DNA of 29,307 nucleotides, taken from the NCBI GenBank assembly GCA_050872785.1, contig JBNMHO010000013.1, positions 1 to 29,307 of the forward strand, given 5' to 3'. Shown here piece by piece: positions 1 through 8,055 of this stretch. A program made the translations under genes and the position numbers. Origin of the DNA: UBA7862 sp050872785 (GTDB taxonomy: Bacteria; Bacillota; Clostridia; Christensenellales; UBA1242). Under the pieces are notes generated by a model. That model was not told the origin of the DNA. It did not search any database and was given only the letters and a program-made list of their open reading frames with translations. The first letter of the stretch is position 1; every line of letters starts with the position of its first letter.

Positions 1-564
1 GACAGAACCCTAACTGCCATGTGGAGCCAAGATAACATCCTCACTGGCGGGGCTTTGCAAACAGAGAGTGACCTTGCACAGTGGGAACAAACTATGGGGG
101 ATCCAGACGGAAATACTACTAGTGGGGTTGCAAATGTTGTAACTGAAGATGGATATGTATGCACAAAAATAAATGTGGCTTTTAATAATGTTTCATATAT
201 TGCCCAATCAATCAAAGGAAAATATGAGGTTCAAAGACTTTATTCAGTAACAGCAAAGATTAAATTGAAAAATATGGTTGCAGGGGTTTATGATGCAAAC
301 TATGATTATTACACGACCCCATGGGTGCAATTATATTTTGCAGGACATGATACTTCGGGGGAATGGCTCCATGTAATGAACAACTACCCTCTTACTGATT
401 ATAACAACAAAGGTTGGGTTAATGTTAGGTTTGTCTGCATGACGCATCCAGGTGATTATAGTGGAGTAACTGCAAACCAAGTATATGATGCTTTTGCATA
501 TGTTTTTCTTCGCAATTACAAGGGAGATTTCTACATTCGAGATTTTGCCATTGCAAAGATGTAG
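1..564 (+). CDS. C-terminal part of a larger protein, function unknown (5' end outside window)
   Basis: The frame is open from the first base to the TAG at 562-564. The first ATG at 19 has no ribosome binding site and the codons before it contain no stop, so this is probably the end of a longer gene. The visible ~187 residues are rich in aromatic, Asn, Gly and Thr residues and look like a beta-rich domain. The segment NILTGGALQTESDLAQWEQ near the start resembles the carbohydrate-binding-like or receptor-binding domains that end phage tail and structural proteins or secreted surface proteins. That is a resemblance only. There is no membrane segment. Without the upstream part the identity cannot be fixed. 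Confidence 0.6.
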   Translation, partial: DRTLTAMWSQDNILTGGALQTESDLAQWEQTMGDPDGNTTSGVANVVTEDGYVCTKINVAFNNVSYIAQSIKGKYEVQRLYSVTAKIKLKNMVAGVYDANYDYYTTPWVQLYFAGHDTSGEWLHVMNNYPLTDYNNKGWVNVRFVCMTHPGDYSGVTANQVYDAFAYVFLRNYKGDFYIRDFAIAKM

Positions 565-597
565 TTTATGATATTTTCACTTGTCCATAGAAAATAA

Positions 598-626
598 TTG
601 TTTTGTTTTGTGAAATATGATATTAT
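598..626 (+). promoter_or_regulatory. Sigma-A-type promoter of the ttcA-like gene
   Basis: TTGTTT (598-603), a 17-base spacer and TATTAT (621-626). The predicted transcript start near 633 lies downstream of an in-frame ATG at 617, which supports the later ATG at 662 as the real start of the following gene. Confidence 0.6.
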
Positions 627-661
627 TTGAAAGTAAAATTTTAGAGAAAGGGCAAGTGGAA

Positions 662-1603
662 ATGAATAAGGAGAAAACATCAAACAATGACGAAAAATCT
701 TTGAAAAAAGTGGCACAAGAAAACGCTGTTGTGGCACAGAATTTGGATAATGATAAAAAGCCACTGGCACAAAAAAGCGTTCAACAAATGGTGGAAGAAG
801 GGCTTAGGAAGAAATTTCACAAGTCTATTTTTGCCAAGTTTGTTGGAGCAATAAATGACTATAATCTTCTGAAAAAAGGCGACAAAGTAGCTGTTTGTAT
901 CTCAGGTGGAAAGGACAGTATGCTTATGGCAAAATTATTTCAAGAACTAAAGCGTCACAACAAATATCCATTTGAACTTGTTTTTATGGTTATGGACCCA
1001 GGCTATAGCAAGGCAAATAGGAAAAAGATTGAGCAAAATGCAAAACTTCTTGGTGTGCCAGTGGTTATTTTTGACTCGCCAATTTTTGAAAATGTTGTGA
1101 CTATTGAAAAGTCACCATGCTACATTTGTGCAAGAATGAGAAGGGGATATTTGTATTCAAAAGCCAAAGAACTTGGCTGCAACAAAATTGCCCTTGGTCA
1201 TCATTTTGACGATGCCATAGAAACAGTGCTTATGGGCATGCTTTATGGTGCTCAAGTGCAAACAATGATGCCAATGCTTCACAGCCAGAATTTTGAAGAC
1301 ATTGACCTCATTAGACCCATGATTTACATTCGTGAAAGAGATATAATTGCATGGCGTGATATGTATAATTTGGAGTTTCTTGCATGTGCTTGCAAGTTTA
1401 CAGAAGAGAACTATTCTCAAAACACTGAAAAAGAAACACAATCTATGCGTAAGTGGACAAAAAATCTTATAAAAGAGCTTGAAAAACACAACAAGCAAAT
1501 TCCAGACAACATCTATGCTAGCATGTCAAACATAAACCTCTCGCAAGTGATAGCATACAAAGACAAAGACGGCAAAAGACACAACTTTTTGGAAGATTTT
1601 TAG
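662..1603 (+). CDS. ttcA: TtcA-family tRNA sulfurtransferase (PP-loop ATPase)
   Basis: 313 residues. Family members thiolate tRNA (2-thiocytidine 32 in the TtcA type) by adenylating the base with ATP and transferring sulfur through an Fe-S cluster. Visible signatures are the PP-loop SGGKDS at residues 81-86, a CxxC pair at Cys153/Cys156 followed by ARMRRG as in TtcA, the ALGHHFDD stretch after it, and further cysteines at 242 and 244 for the third cluster ligand. The first ~45 residues are a Lys/Asn/Gln-rich extension not needed for the fold. Start chosen at 662 because AGAAAGGG (644-651) lies about 10 bases upstream; the ATG at 617 would fall inside the promoter. It is a single-gene unit with its own promoter and terminator. 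The exact modified base cannot be told from sequence, and a TtuA/YdaO-like relative is possible. Confidence 0.85.
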   Translation: MNKEKTSNNDEKSLKKVAQENAVVAQNLDNDKKPLAQKSVQQMVEEGLRKKFHKSIFAKFVGAINDYNLLKKGDKVAVCISGGKDSMLMAKLFQELKRHNKYPFELVFMVMDPGYSKANRKKIEQNAKLLGVPVVIFDSPIFENVVTIEKSPCYICARMRRGYLYSKAKELGCNKIALGHHFDDAIETVLMGMLYGAQVQTMMPMLHSQNFEDIDLIRPMIYIRERDIIAWRDMYNLEFLACACKFTEENYSQNTEKETQSMRKWTKNLIKELEKHNKQIPDNIYASMSNINLSQVIAYKDKDGKRHNFLEDF

Positions 1604-1610
1604 AAAAAAC

Positions 1611-1646
1611 AAAAGGGCATATCTGAAATAAGATATGCTCTTTTTT
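1611..1646 (+). terminator. Rho-independent terminator of the ttcA-like gene
   Basis: A GGGCATATCT / AGATATGCTC stem with a short loop, followed by TTTTTT. It begins 8 bases after the stop codon. Confidence 0.85.
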
Positions 1647-1800
1647 GATAATTTTCTTAACTTTGATTATATTAAATCATTCTAAAATATAAAGATTTGT
1701 TTTTAAAATTGATATTAAAGATTGCTTTTTATCCTCTTTTTTGGCACAAAATTTGGCATAAGTTTAAAACTTTATGGCACAAAAAGGTGTGTGAAATATA

Positions 1801-3063
1801 CTAAAAAGTATCTTTATTTGTAAAGTTGTTTATTGCAAGAAGTATGCCAAGTTTGCCATATTCATAGGTAAGCCCGCCTTGCATATATGCTGTGTATGGC
1901 TCAACAAGAGGTCCGTCACAAGACAGTTCAATGGTTGACCCTTGAGTAAAACTTCCGCTTGCCATAATTTCTTCATGTGGGTATCCAGGGGTTTCGCCGG
2001 GGATAGGTGTAACATAACTTTCAACTGGGGCGCTTTTTTGAATTCCAACACAGAAGTTGATAAGATTCTCAGGAGTTTTAAGAGCGATTGTCTGCACAAT
2101 ATCTGCTCGTTTTTCATTCCATTTTGGGCTAACTTCAAATCCTAATTTTTCAAGCATAAGACTTGCAAGGGTCATTGTTTTAAGTGCCGAACAAACAACG
2201 CTTGGTGCGTTGTGAAGCCCTTTATAAAATGAGTGAAGTTGGTTCATATTTGCACCGATGTCTTTGCCAATGCAAGGGGCAGAGAAGCGTTCTGCAACGT
2301 CTTCAACAAGTTCATGTTTCCCAACAATGTATCCGCCAGTTTGTGCGATTCCGCCACCCAAGTTTTTCATAAGTGACCCAACAAGAATATCTGCTCCCAC
2401 TTCGGTTGGTTCTTTTTCTTCCACAAAGTCGCCATAGCAGTTATCAACCATGACAATAACATTTTTATTTACTTCTCTTATTGCTTTGCACACTCTTTCA
2501 ATTTTGTCAATGGTCAAACTTGGTCTGTTGCTATAGCCTCTGCTGCGTTGAATTTCCACCAACTTAACATTATTGAGTTTCAATCTTTCGCAAATTGTTG
2601 CGATGTCAAAGTCACCATTCACGAGTTCAATTTGCTCATACTTTATGCCATTTTTCAAAAGGGAATTGCGGCTGCTTCCTGTAAGCCCAATTATGCTTTT
2701 TAGTGAATCATATGGTTCACCAGAAATGCTTATCATGGTATCACCATTTTTAAGAAGCCCCGAAAAGGTGAGTGACAAAGCGTGTGTGCCACTCATAATT
2801 TGAGGGCGAACAAGGGCGTCTTCCGTTCCAAAAATCTGGGCGTAAATTCTCTCTAATTTATCCCTTCCTTCGTCGCTATATCCATAACCCGTTGTGCCTA
2901 TAAAATCACTGCTAGATAGCCTTTGGTCATGAAATGCTTTCAAAACTTTTGCACTGCACCTAAGGCAGTTCTCGTCATATTTTTTAAACACTTCTTGAAG
3001 TTCGCTTTCACATTCTGCACAAAGTGCTATCAATTTTTCATCAATGTTATATCCGTAATACAT
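1801..3063 (-). CDS. ynbB: PLP enzyme of the YnbB / aluminium-resistance (methionine gamma-lyase-like) family
   Basis: 420 residues, the family's usual length. It is a fold-type I pyridoxal-phosphate enzyme; family members are annotated as methionine gamma-lyase-like or aluminium-resistance proteins, and the physiological substrate is not established. Visible signatures are the N-terminal FIGTTGYGYSDEGRDKLE segment, VRPQIMSGTHAL (residues 85-96), the cofactor-binding MVDNCYGDF (205-213) and the probable Schiff-base Lys233 in VGSLMKNLGGG. The start at 3063 has GGAG 5-8 bases upstream. It stands alone and diverges from the pnuC-like gene. No hairpin terminator is evident just after its stop. 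In Bacillus this family member sits near glnR, which is not the case here. Confidence 0.85.
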   Translation of the reverse strand: MYYGYNIDEKLIALCAECESELQEVFKKYDENCLRCSAKVLKAFHDQRLSSSDFIGTTGYGYSDEGRDKLERIYAQIFGTEDALVRPQIMSGTHALSLTFSGLLKNGDTMISISGEPYDSLKSIIGLTGSSRNSLLKNGIKYEQIELVNGDFDIATICERLKLNNVKLVEIQRSRGYSNRPSLTIDKIERVCKAIREVNKNVIVMVDNCYGDFVEEKEPTEVGADILVGSLMKNLGGGIAQTGGYIVGKHELVEDVAERFSAPCIGKDIGANMNQLHSFYKGLHNAPSVVCSALKTMTLASLMLEKLGFEVSPKWNEKRADIVQTIALKTPENLINFCVGIQKSAPVESYVTPIPGETPGYPHEEIMASGSFTQGSTIELSCDGPLVEPYTAYMQGGLTYEYGKLGILLAINNFTNKDTF

Positions 3064-3085
3064 AATTTTTCTCCGTTACACAGCA

Positions 3086-3113
3086 ATGATAACACACAAA
3101 ATATTTTTGTCAA
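3086..3113 (-). promoter_or_regulatory. Sigma-A-type promoter of the ynbB-like gene
   Basis: On the minus strand: TTGACA (3113-3108), a 16-base spacer and TATCAT (3091-3086). The start codon at 3063 follows with a short leader. Confidence 0.6.
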
Positions 3114-3156
3114 ATGGTTTGTCCTAAAATATTTATAAAATTTGTGTCACTAAATG

Positions 3157-3185
3157 TTGACTTTATCGTTTTTGGCTGTTATGAT
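3157..3185 (+). promoter_or_regulatory. Sigma-A-type promoter of the pnuC-like gene
   Basis: TTGACT (3157-3162), a 17-base spacer and TATGAT (3180-3185). It leaves a leader of about 100 bases before the ATG at 3294. Confidence 0.7.
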
Positions 3186-3200
3186 TAATATGTAATTAAA

Positions 3201-3290
3201 GGGAGTAAATGGATAACTCTGCAAAGCTAAATTGAAATGTCTTATACAATTTGATAGAATGATGTTTTTTTGCAGAAGTCAAAAGGATGA
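3201..3290 (+). promoter_or_regulatory. Structured 5' leader of the pnuC-like gene (candidate cis-regulatory RNA)
   Basis: Two mutually exclusive pairings can be drawn. GGAGT (3202-3206) pairs with ACTCT (3216-3220). TCTGCAAA (3218-3225) pairs perfectly with TTTGCAGA (3269-3276), enclosing about 43 bases and ending just before the AAAAGGA ribosome site (3281-3287). The two share bases 3218-3220, so both cannot form completely at once. pnuC genes in other bacteria are controlled by NiaR/NadR repressors or by NAD-type riboswitches. I do not recognise a known riboswitch consensus here. Confidence 0.4.
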
Positions 3291-3293
3291 AAA

Positions 3294-4124
3294 ATGGAAA
3301 TGCAAGTGATTGAAAAACAAAAGAAAGAAAACTGGTTTAAGAGAGTGTGGAACTTTTTTACGCTATATGAAAAACTATGGCTATTGGTGCTTGTTTCTGC
3401 TGGGATAGTGTTTGCAATTTTGTTCCCAGGGGACGAAACAAGAACATGGGTTAGGGTGATTGAGTGTGTAACCCTTATTGGTGGCATAACATGTGAATTA
3501 CTGCTATCAAAACAGACAAAATGGGCATTTGTTGTATCATTTTTCTTTTATGATTTAACACAGACCGTTGTTTATGTTGTAAACGGCTTTTATGTAAACG
3601 CTCTTTATGAAGTTATTTTCTGGATACCAATTTTGTTTATCAGTTTTTTCTCATGGGACAAAAAGAAAGATAAGGAAAACAGCGACCTAACTGTTGTTAA
3701 GAAAATAAATTGGAAACTTGACCTAGCATTGTTTTTCATAACAGTTGGCGTGTCAATGGCAATCGGGGGGCTGTTTACAGTTATCTCAATCACTGCAGAC
3801 GGCATAAGTGATTATTGGTGGATTGACGCTTTGAGCGGGGCATTAAACGTTCTTAACGGGCTGTTTATTTGGCTTAGATTTAGGGAACAATGGATTCCTT
3901 GGATAGGAGTTTGTTTGTGTGAAGCAGTTATGTGGTGTTTGTCTGGAAGATATGTTCTTCTTATCTTGTCATTTGGCTACCTCACAAACTCAATTTATGG
4001 CTTTATTCAATGGACAAAATATATAAAAACTCACCCACAGCAAGCAAAGGGCGAAGCAAAACCAGAAGAGGTGTCTGTAGAACTTGAAAACAACAAAACA
4101 GAGCAAGTTGCAAGTGAAAAATAA
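3294..4124 (+). CDS. pnuC: PnuC-family vitamin/nucleoside transporter (probably nicotinamide riboside)
   Basis: 276 residues with about seven hydrophobic segments. PnuC proteins are facilitators that take up nicotinamide riboside for NAD synthesis; close relatives carry thiamine or riboflavin. The best match is the C-terminal half: WWIDALSGALNVLNG, WLRFREQWIPWIG and GYLTNSIYGFIQW are typical of the family's last helices and their substrate-facing Trp/Asn/Tyr positions. The last ~30 residues are a charged cytoplasmic tail. The ATG at 3294 follows AAAAGGA with a 6-base gap. It is a single-gene unit with its own promoter, leader and terminator. Which vitamin is carried cannot be decided from sequence. 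Confidence 0.8.
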   Translation: MEMQVIEKQKKENWFKRVWNFFTLYEKLWLLVLVSAGIVFAILFPGDETRTWVRVIECVTLIGGITCELLLSKQTKWAFVVSFFFYDLTQTVVYVVNGFYVNALYEVIFWIPILFISFFSWDKKKDKENSDLTVVKKINWKLDLALFFITVGVSMAIGGLFTVISITADGISDYWWIDALSGALNVLNGLFIWLRFREQWIPWIGVCLCEAVMWCLSGRYVLLILSFGYLTNSIYGFIQWTKYIKTHPQQAKGEAKPEEVSVELENNKTEQVASEK

Positions 4125-4132
4125 CACAAAAG

Positions 4133-4163
4133 TAGGAAGGAAAAATTTTCTTTCCTATTTTTA
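4133..4163 (+). terminator. Terminator after the pnuC-like gene
   Basis: TAGGAAGGAAAA pairs with TTTTCTTTCCTA with one G-U wobble, followed by a short T run. It separates pnuC from the ctsR promoter. Confidence 0.75.
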
Positions 4164-4184
4164 TAAAAAAGTTGAAAAAAATTG

Positions 4185-4213
4185 TTGACATTGGGAAAAA
4201 TTGGGAATATAAT
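4185..4213 (+). promoter_or_regulatory. Consensus sigma-A promoter of ctsR-clpC
   Basis: TTGACA (4185-4190), a 17-base spacer and TATAAT (4208-4213): both hexamers are exact consensus. A promoter this strong fits a gene held down by a repressor. Confidence 0.9.
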
Positions 4214-4219
4214 ATCAAA

Positions 4220-4236
4220 GGTCAAAGAAAGTCAAA
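4220..4236 (+). promoter_or_regulatory. CtsR operator
   Basis: Direct heptad repeat GGTCAAA-GAA-AGTCAAA, matching the CtsR consensus of two GGTCAAA-like heptads three bases apart. It covers the expected transcription start, so CtsR binding would block its own operon. Confidence 0.92.
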
Positions 4237-4257
4237 GATATTCAAAAGGAGGGGATA

Positions 4258-4719
4258 ATGGCAACAGTAAGTGATGTAATTGAAGAGTTTATATTGTCAA
4301 TTTTGGATAATAGCAATGAAATTGACTTATCAAGAAACGAACTTGCAGAATATTTTGGATGCGCTCCCAGCCAAATAAATTATGTTTTGTCCACAAGGTT
4401 CAATTTTGACCGTGGCTTTGTGGTGGAAAGCAGACGTGGCGGCGGGGGATACATCAGGCTGGAAAGAATTAAAGACTTTGATGACGAATATATAAAACAC
4501 ATTTTGGAAAGATTGCAATCGGAGATTTCCTACAAGGACGCAAAATATTTGGTGGAAGACTTGAAAGACAAGGAAGTTTTGACTGACGAGCAAGCAAAAG
4601 TTTTGCTTCTTGCCACAACAGATAAGGTGCTTGGCTCACCCGTCAAAATGGAAGGGACAATAAGAGCAAATATTCTAAAAAATGTTATTATGAACATATA
4701 TAAGGAGGGAGAAAAATGA
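4258..4719 (+). CDS. ctsR: CtsR, repressor of class III heat-shock (Clp) genes
   Basis: 153 residues, the usual length. CtsR binds heptad operators and represses clp genes until heat stress releases it. Visible are the N-terminal winged HTH (residues ~20-65, RNELAEYFGCAPSQINYVLS), the beta-wing RRGGGGYIRL (59-68; the tetra-Gly is the thermosensing glycine loop known from Bacillus CtsR) and the C-terminal helical dimerisation/McsB-interaction domain. The ATG follows AAGGAGGGG, 5 bases away. Its stop overlaps the clpC start (ATGA, 4716-4719), so the two are translationally coupled. The mcsA and mcsB genes that sit between ctsR and clpC in Bacillus are absent. Confidence 0.95.
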   Translation: MATVSDVIEEFILSILDNSNEIDLSRNELAEYFGCAPSQINYVLSTRFNFDRGFVVESRRGGGGYIRLERIKDFDDEYIKHILERLQSEISYKDAKYLVEDLKDKEVLTDEQAKVLLLATTDKVLGSPVKMEGTIRANILKNVIMNIYKEGEK

Positions 4720-7184
4720 ACAATTTTATAAAATTTTCGGACAGTGCACAAAAAGTGCTTAATTATGCAGGTGAAATAACAAAAAAGATGAATGGCAATC
4801 AAATTGACTCGGAGCATTTGCTTTATGGAATTCTTTGTGTGCCATCATCTCTTGCATGTAAAATGCTAAAGGATGAAAATGTTACAAAGGAGAAACTTGC
4901 AACAAGAATTGGCAGTGCGGGTTACAACCCAAATCTTTCGCCAGAAAAACTTGAACTAACCCCACGAAGCAAAAATATTTTGGTCACCGCTTCAAATATT
5001 GCTTTCAAACTTGGGCATAACTTTTTAAGTGCCGAACACTTTTTGGTGGCAATTTTGTATAACGAAGATTGCTATGCTTTTAAACTTTTAAACTCATTCT
5101 TTAACATTGATACTTTGAATTTAAGAGAAAGAATTTATGAGGAACTTAAGAATACAAATGTTGATGACGGGAGGAATTTTGATACAGTTGACGGCGCAAC
5201 GCCAAGCGACAAAAGCACGCTTCCAGACAACTTGCTTGAATTGGGCTATGATGTAACTCTTAAGGCTCGTCAAGGCAAAATGGACCCAATTATTGGGCGA
5301 GATAAGGAAACAGAAAGGCTTATTGAAATTCTTTGCAGAAAGACAAAAAATAACCCAATTTTGATAGGTGAAGCAGGTGTTGGTAAAACAGCAGTTGTTG
5401 AAGGACTTGCACAAGCAATAGTTAAAGGTCACGTGCCAAGTGTTCTTGCTAACAAAACGATTTTCGCTCTTGACATAGGCTCTCTTATGGCTGGGACAAA
5501 GTTTAGAGGCGAACTTGAACAAAGACTTAAAGACGCTATTGAAACAATCATCAAAAACAAAGACATCATTGTGTTTATTGATGAAATTCATATGATGGCA
5601 CAAGCGGGCAGTTCCACCGAGGGCGGAGCAAATGTTGCCGATATGTTAAAGCCATATCTCGCTCGTGGTGAACTTCAAACCATTGGGGCTACAACAACGG
5701 ACGAATATAGAAAGTTTATTGAAAAAGACAAAGCACTTGAAAGACGTTTCCAACCAATTATGGTCAACCCACCAAGTGTGGAGGAAACAATCTTAATTTT
5801 GCGTGGACTTAAAGACAGCTATGAAGCATTCCACAAAATTCAAATAACAGACGAAGCAATAGTCGCAGCGGCAAAACTTTCGGACAGATATATTATGGAC
5901 AGAAGTCTGCCAGACAAAGCCATTGACTTGATTGACGAGGCAAGCAGCAAGGCAAGAGTAAGTGGGACAATTCAGCCAAAACATCTTCAAGATATGCAAG
6001 ACAAGTTTAAGGAAACACACAGAAACTATCAAGAAGCACTTGTTCAACATAACTATGAAAAATCGACTAAACTTGCAAACGAACTTAACACAATGTATGC
6101 CGAACTTAAAAAGGAGCAAGACAAATACAATCTTTCAAAGCCAAAGACAGAACCTATGATAACTGAAAAAGATGTCGCAGAAGTTGTGTCAAGTTGGACG
6201 GGAATTCCAGTTGCAAAGATAACAGAAAGCGAGAAAGAAAAACTTTTGAAATTGGAAGAAATTTTGCATAAGAGAGTTGTTGGGCAAGATGAAGCAGTGT
6301 CCAGTGTGTGCAAGGCAATAAGAAGGTCAAGAGTTGGGCTTCAAGACTCAAGAAGACCTATTGGTTCATTCCTATTCCTAGGACAAACGGGTGTAGGTAA
6401 AACAGAACTATGCAAGGCTCTTGCTGAAGCAATGTTTGATGATGAAAACAACATTATAAGAATTGATATGAGTGAGTATATGGAAAGTTACTCGACATCA
6501 AAACTTATAGGCGCTCCTCCAGGATATGTGGGACACGATGACGGCGGGCAACTTACAGAACAAGTGAGAAGAAAGCCTTATTCCGTAGTTTTATTTGACG
6601 AAATTGAAAAGGCACACCCAGATGTGTTCAATATTCTTCTTCAAGTGCTTGATGACGGCAGACTTACAGATAGCAATGGAAGAACAGTCAACTTCAAAAA
6701 CACAATTATCATTATGACCAGCAACTGTGGCGTAAGCGAACTCAATTCCAGCAGAGCTCAACTTGGATTTGGTGGCGGCTCATTCACAACAGACAACCCA
6801 GACTATGAGCAAATGAAAGAAACAATCATGGCAAGTGTTAGGAAGAAGTTTAAACCAGAATTCCTAAACAGAATTGATGTTATAACAGTGTTCCATAGTC
6901 TTTCAACAGAAGACTTGACGAAGATTGCAAAAATTATGCTTGCAAACCTTAACAAACGTCTTAAAGAACGTAACATCAATCTTAAGTTTACAGAAAGTGC
7001 TTTGATGTATCTCGTTGAAAAGGGAACTTCACCAGAATATGGTGCAAGACCATTAAGACGACTTATTCAAACTGAAGTTGAAGACAGACTAACAGACGCA
7101 CTTTTGTCGGGTGAAATTAAGTCAAATAACATTATTGTTTCAACAGACGATATGGGACTTAAATTCCAAATGAGCGGCGAGTAA
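4716..7184 (+). CDS. clpC: ClpC, AAA+ unfoldase of the ClpCP protease
   Basis: 822 residues. It unfolds damaged or tagged proteins and feeds them to ClpP in the cytoplasm. Domains in order: N-terminal Clp repeat domain (~1-145), AAA-1 with Walker A GEAGVGKT (~219-226) and Walker B IIVFIDEIH, a short coiled-coil M domain (~410-470) typical of ClpC rather than ClpB, and AAA-2 with Walker A GQTGVGKT (~556-563), Walker B VVLFDEIEKAH and the C-terminal D2 cap. The LGFGGG loop near residue 683 is the ClpP-docking type, so this is a protease partner. AAGGAGGGAG precedes the start, which overlaps the end of ctsR. No clear hairpin terminator follows. Confidence 0.96.
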   Translation: MNNFIKFSDSAQKVLNYAGEITKKMNGNQIDSEHLLYGILCVPSSLACKMLKDENVTKEKLATRIGSAGYNPNLSPEKLELTPRSKNILVTASNIAFKLGHNFLSAEHFLVAILYNEDCYAFKLLNSFFNIDTLNLRERIYEELKNTNVDDGRNFDTVDGATPSDKSTLPDNLLELGYDVTLKARQGKMDPIIGRDKETERLIEILCRKTKNNPILIGEAGVGKTAVVEGLAQAIVKGHVPSVLANKTIFALDIGSLMAGTKFRGELEQRLKDAIETIIKNKDIIVFIDEIHMMAQAGSSTEGGANVADMLKPYLARGELQTIGATTTDEYRKFIEKDKALERRFQPIMVNPPSVEETILILRGLKDSYEAFHKIQITDEAIVAAAKLSDRYIMDRSLPDKAIDLIDEASSKARVSGTIQPKHLQDMQDKFKETHRNYQEALVQHNYEKSTKLANELNTMYAELKKEQDKYNLSKPKTEPMITEKDVAEVVSSWTGIPVAKITESEKEKLLKLEEILHKRVVGQDEAVSSVCKAIRRSRVGLQDSRRPIGSFLFLGQTGVGKTELCKALAEAMFDDENNIIRIDMSEYMESYSTSKLIGAPPGYVGHDDGGQLTEQVRRKPYSVVLFDEIEKAHPDVFNILLQVLDDGRLTDSNGRTVNFKNTIIIMTSNCGVSELNSSRAQLGFGGGSFTTDNPDYEQMKETIMASVRKKFKPEFLNRIDVITVFHSLSTEDLTKIAKIMLANLNKRLKERNINLKFTESALMYLVEKGTSPEYGARPLRRLIQTEVEDRLTDALLSGEIKSNNIIVSTDDMGLKFQMSGE

Positions 7185-7270
7185 ACATATAAAAATTTAG
7201 CAAAAAACATGTAAAAAACAACTATTTTATTGATATTTTTAAAAAATGCGAGCGAGTGCATAAAATTGTT

Positions 7271-7298
7271 TTGAGAAAAATAAGTTTTTTGATAAAAT
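7271..7298 (+). promoter_or_regulatory. Sigma-A-type promoter of hpf
   Basis: TTGAGA (7271-7276), a 16-base spacer and TAAAAT (7293-7298). The expected start is about 40 bases before the ATG. Confidence 0.55.
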
Positions 7299-7309
7299 GA
7301 TAATGTAAA

Positions 7310-7328
7310 CATATGGGGCGACCCAATG
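7310..7328 (+). promoter_or_regulatory. GNRA-capped hairpin in the hpf leader
   Basis: CAT-A-TGGG / CCCA-ATG stem with one bulged A and a GCGA tetraloop (7318-7321). It sits between the transcription start and the AAAGGAG site (7331-7337). It would lie near the 5' end of the mRNA and may stabilise it or affect translation. Confidence 0.45.
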
Positions 7329-7344
7329 TAAAAGGAGAACAAAT

Positions 7345-7872
7345 ATGAGAGTTGAAATAAGTTCAAAAAATTATACTGTTTCGGATAGGCTTAGGGAAGT
7401 TATTGAGAAGAAAGTTGCAAAACTTGACAAATACTTCAACGAGGACGCAGTGGCAAAAGTTAATTGCAAAATGGAAGGAATTGTTGCAAAACTTGAACTT
7501 TCTATCCGCAGCAGAGGGTTGTTTTATAGGGCAGAAGTGACGGGGGAAAACATGTATGAAAACATTGACCTTGCACTTCCAAAAGTAGAAAAACAAATTA
7601 TAAAATATGGCGACAAATTCTTCACAAGACTTAAAAAAGATTCGCTTAACAAAGATTATCTTTTCTTTGAAGAAGCACCAGTTTTCAAAAAGCAAGAAGT
7701 TGTTAGAAAGAAAACTTTTGAACTTGAACCAATTTCTGTTGAAGACGCAGAAATGTTCCTTGATACAATTGACAACAATTTCTATGTGTTCCTAAACAGA
7801 GAAACTGGAAATGTCAACGTTCTATATAAAAGAAATGATGGCAATCTAGGACTTATTGAGGCAATTCACTAA
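7345..7872 (+). CDS. hpf: Long-form ribosome hibernation promoting factor (HPF)
   Basis: 175 residues. HPF binds the 30S decoding region and, in the long form, joins 70S ribosomes into inactive 100S dimers. The N-terminal domain (1-~98) has the RaiA/YfiA beta-alpha pattern (MRVEISSKNYTVSDRLREVIEKKVA in two pieces, then the DLALPKVEKQI helix). After a linker, the C-terminal dimerisation domain (~118-175) shows SVEDAEMFLDTIDNNFYVF and VLYKRNDGNLGLIEA, the hallmark of the long form. AAAGGAG lies 7 bases before the ATG. It is a single-gene unit with its own promoter and terminator, next to the heat-shock operon, which suits a stress role. Confidence 0.95.
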   Translation: MRVEISSKNYTVSDRLREVIEKKVAKLDKYFNEDAVAKVNCKMEGIVAKLELSIRSRGLFYRAEVTGENMYENIDLALPKVEKQIIKYGDKFFTRLKKDSLNKDYLFFEEAPVFKKQEVVRKKTFELEPISVEDAEMFLDTIDNNFYVFLNRETGNVNVLYKRNDGNLGLIEAIH

Positions 7873-7900
7873 AATAAAGTGGACAATAAATATTGAATAG

Positions 7901-7936
7901 AAAAAAAGTTACACTCTTTCGGGTGTAACTTTTTTA
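7901..7936 (+). terminator. Terminator of hpf
   Basis: AAAAAAAGTTACAC / GTGTAACTTTTTT stem around TCTTTCGG. It is strong and nearly symmetrical, so it could also work for the minus-strand gene ending at 8056, although 120 bases lie between them. Confidence 0.9.
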
Positions 7937-8055
7937 ATCTAATTTTATCGCTTTTTATTTTTTACAAAATTATTGCAAAGGTAAATTATCGGTTTTGCTA
8001 TAAATATATTTTTCAATAATTAAACGCTATTCAATTTTGATATTCTAGCAACATT

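Noticed and set aside
617..661. Upstream start for the TtcA-like protein
   Set aside because: The ATG lies inside the promoter -10 region, and a good ribosome site precedes 662.
1741..1783. Repeated TGGCACAAAA, similar to a sigma-54 -24 element (also at 763 and 12816)
   Set aside because: The -12 GC is at the wrong spacing in every copy and the positions have no consistent relation to gene starts.
5121..5603. Long minus-strand frames inside clpC and other genes
   Set aside because: They are shadows of strongly supported genes, with Cys/Phe-rich composition and no ribosome sites.
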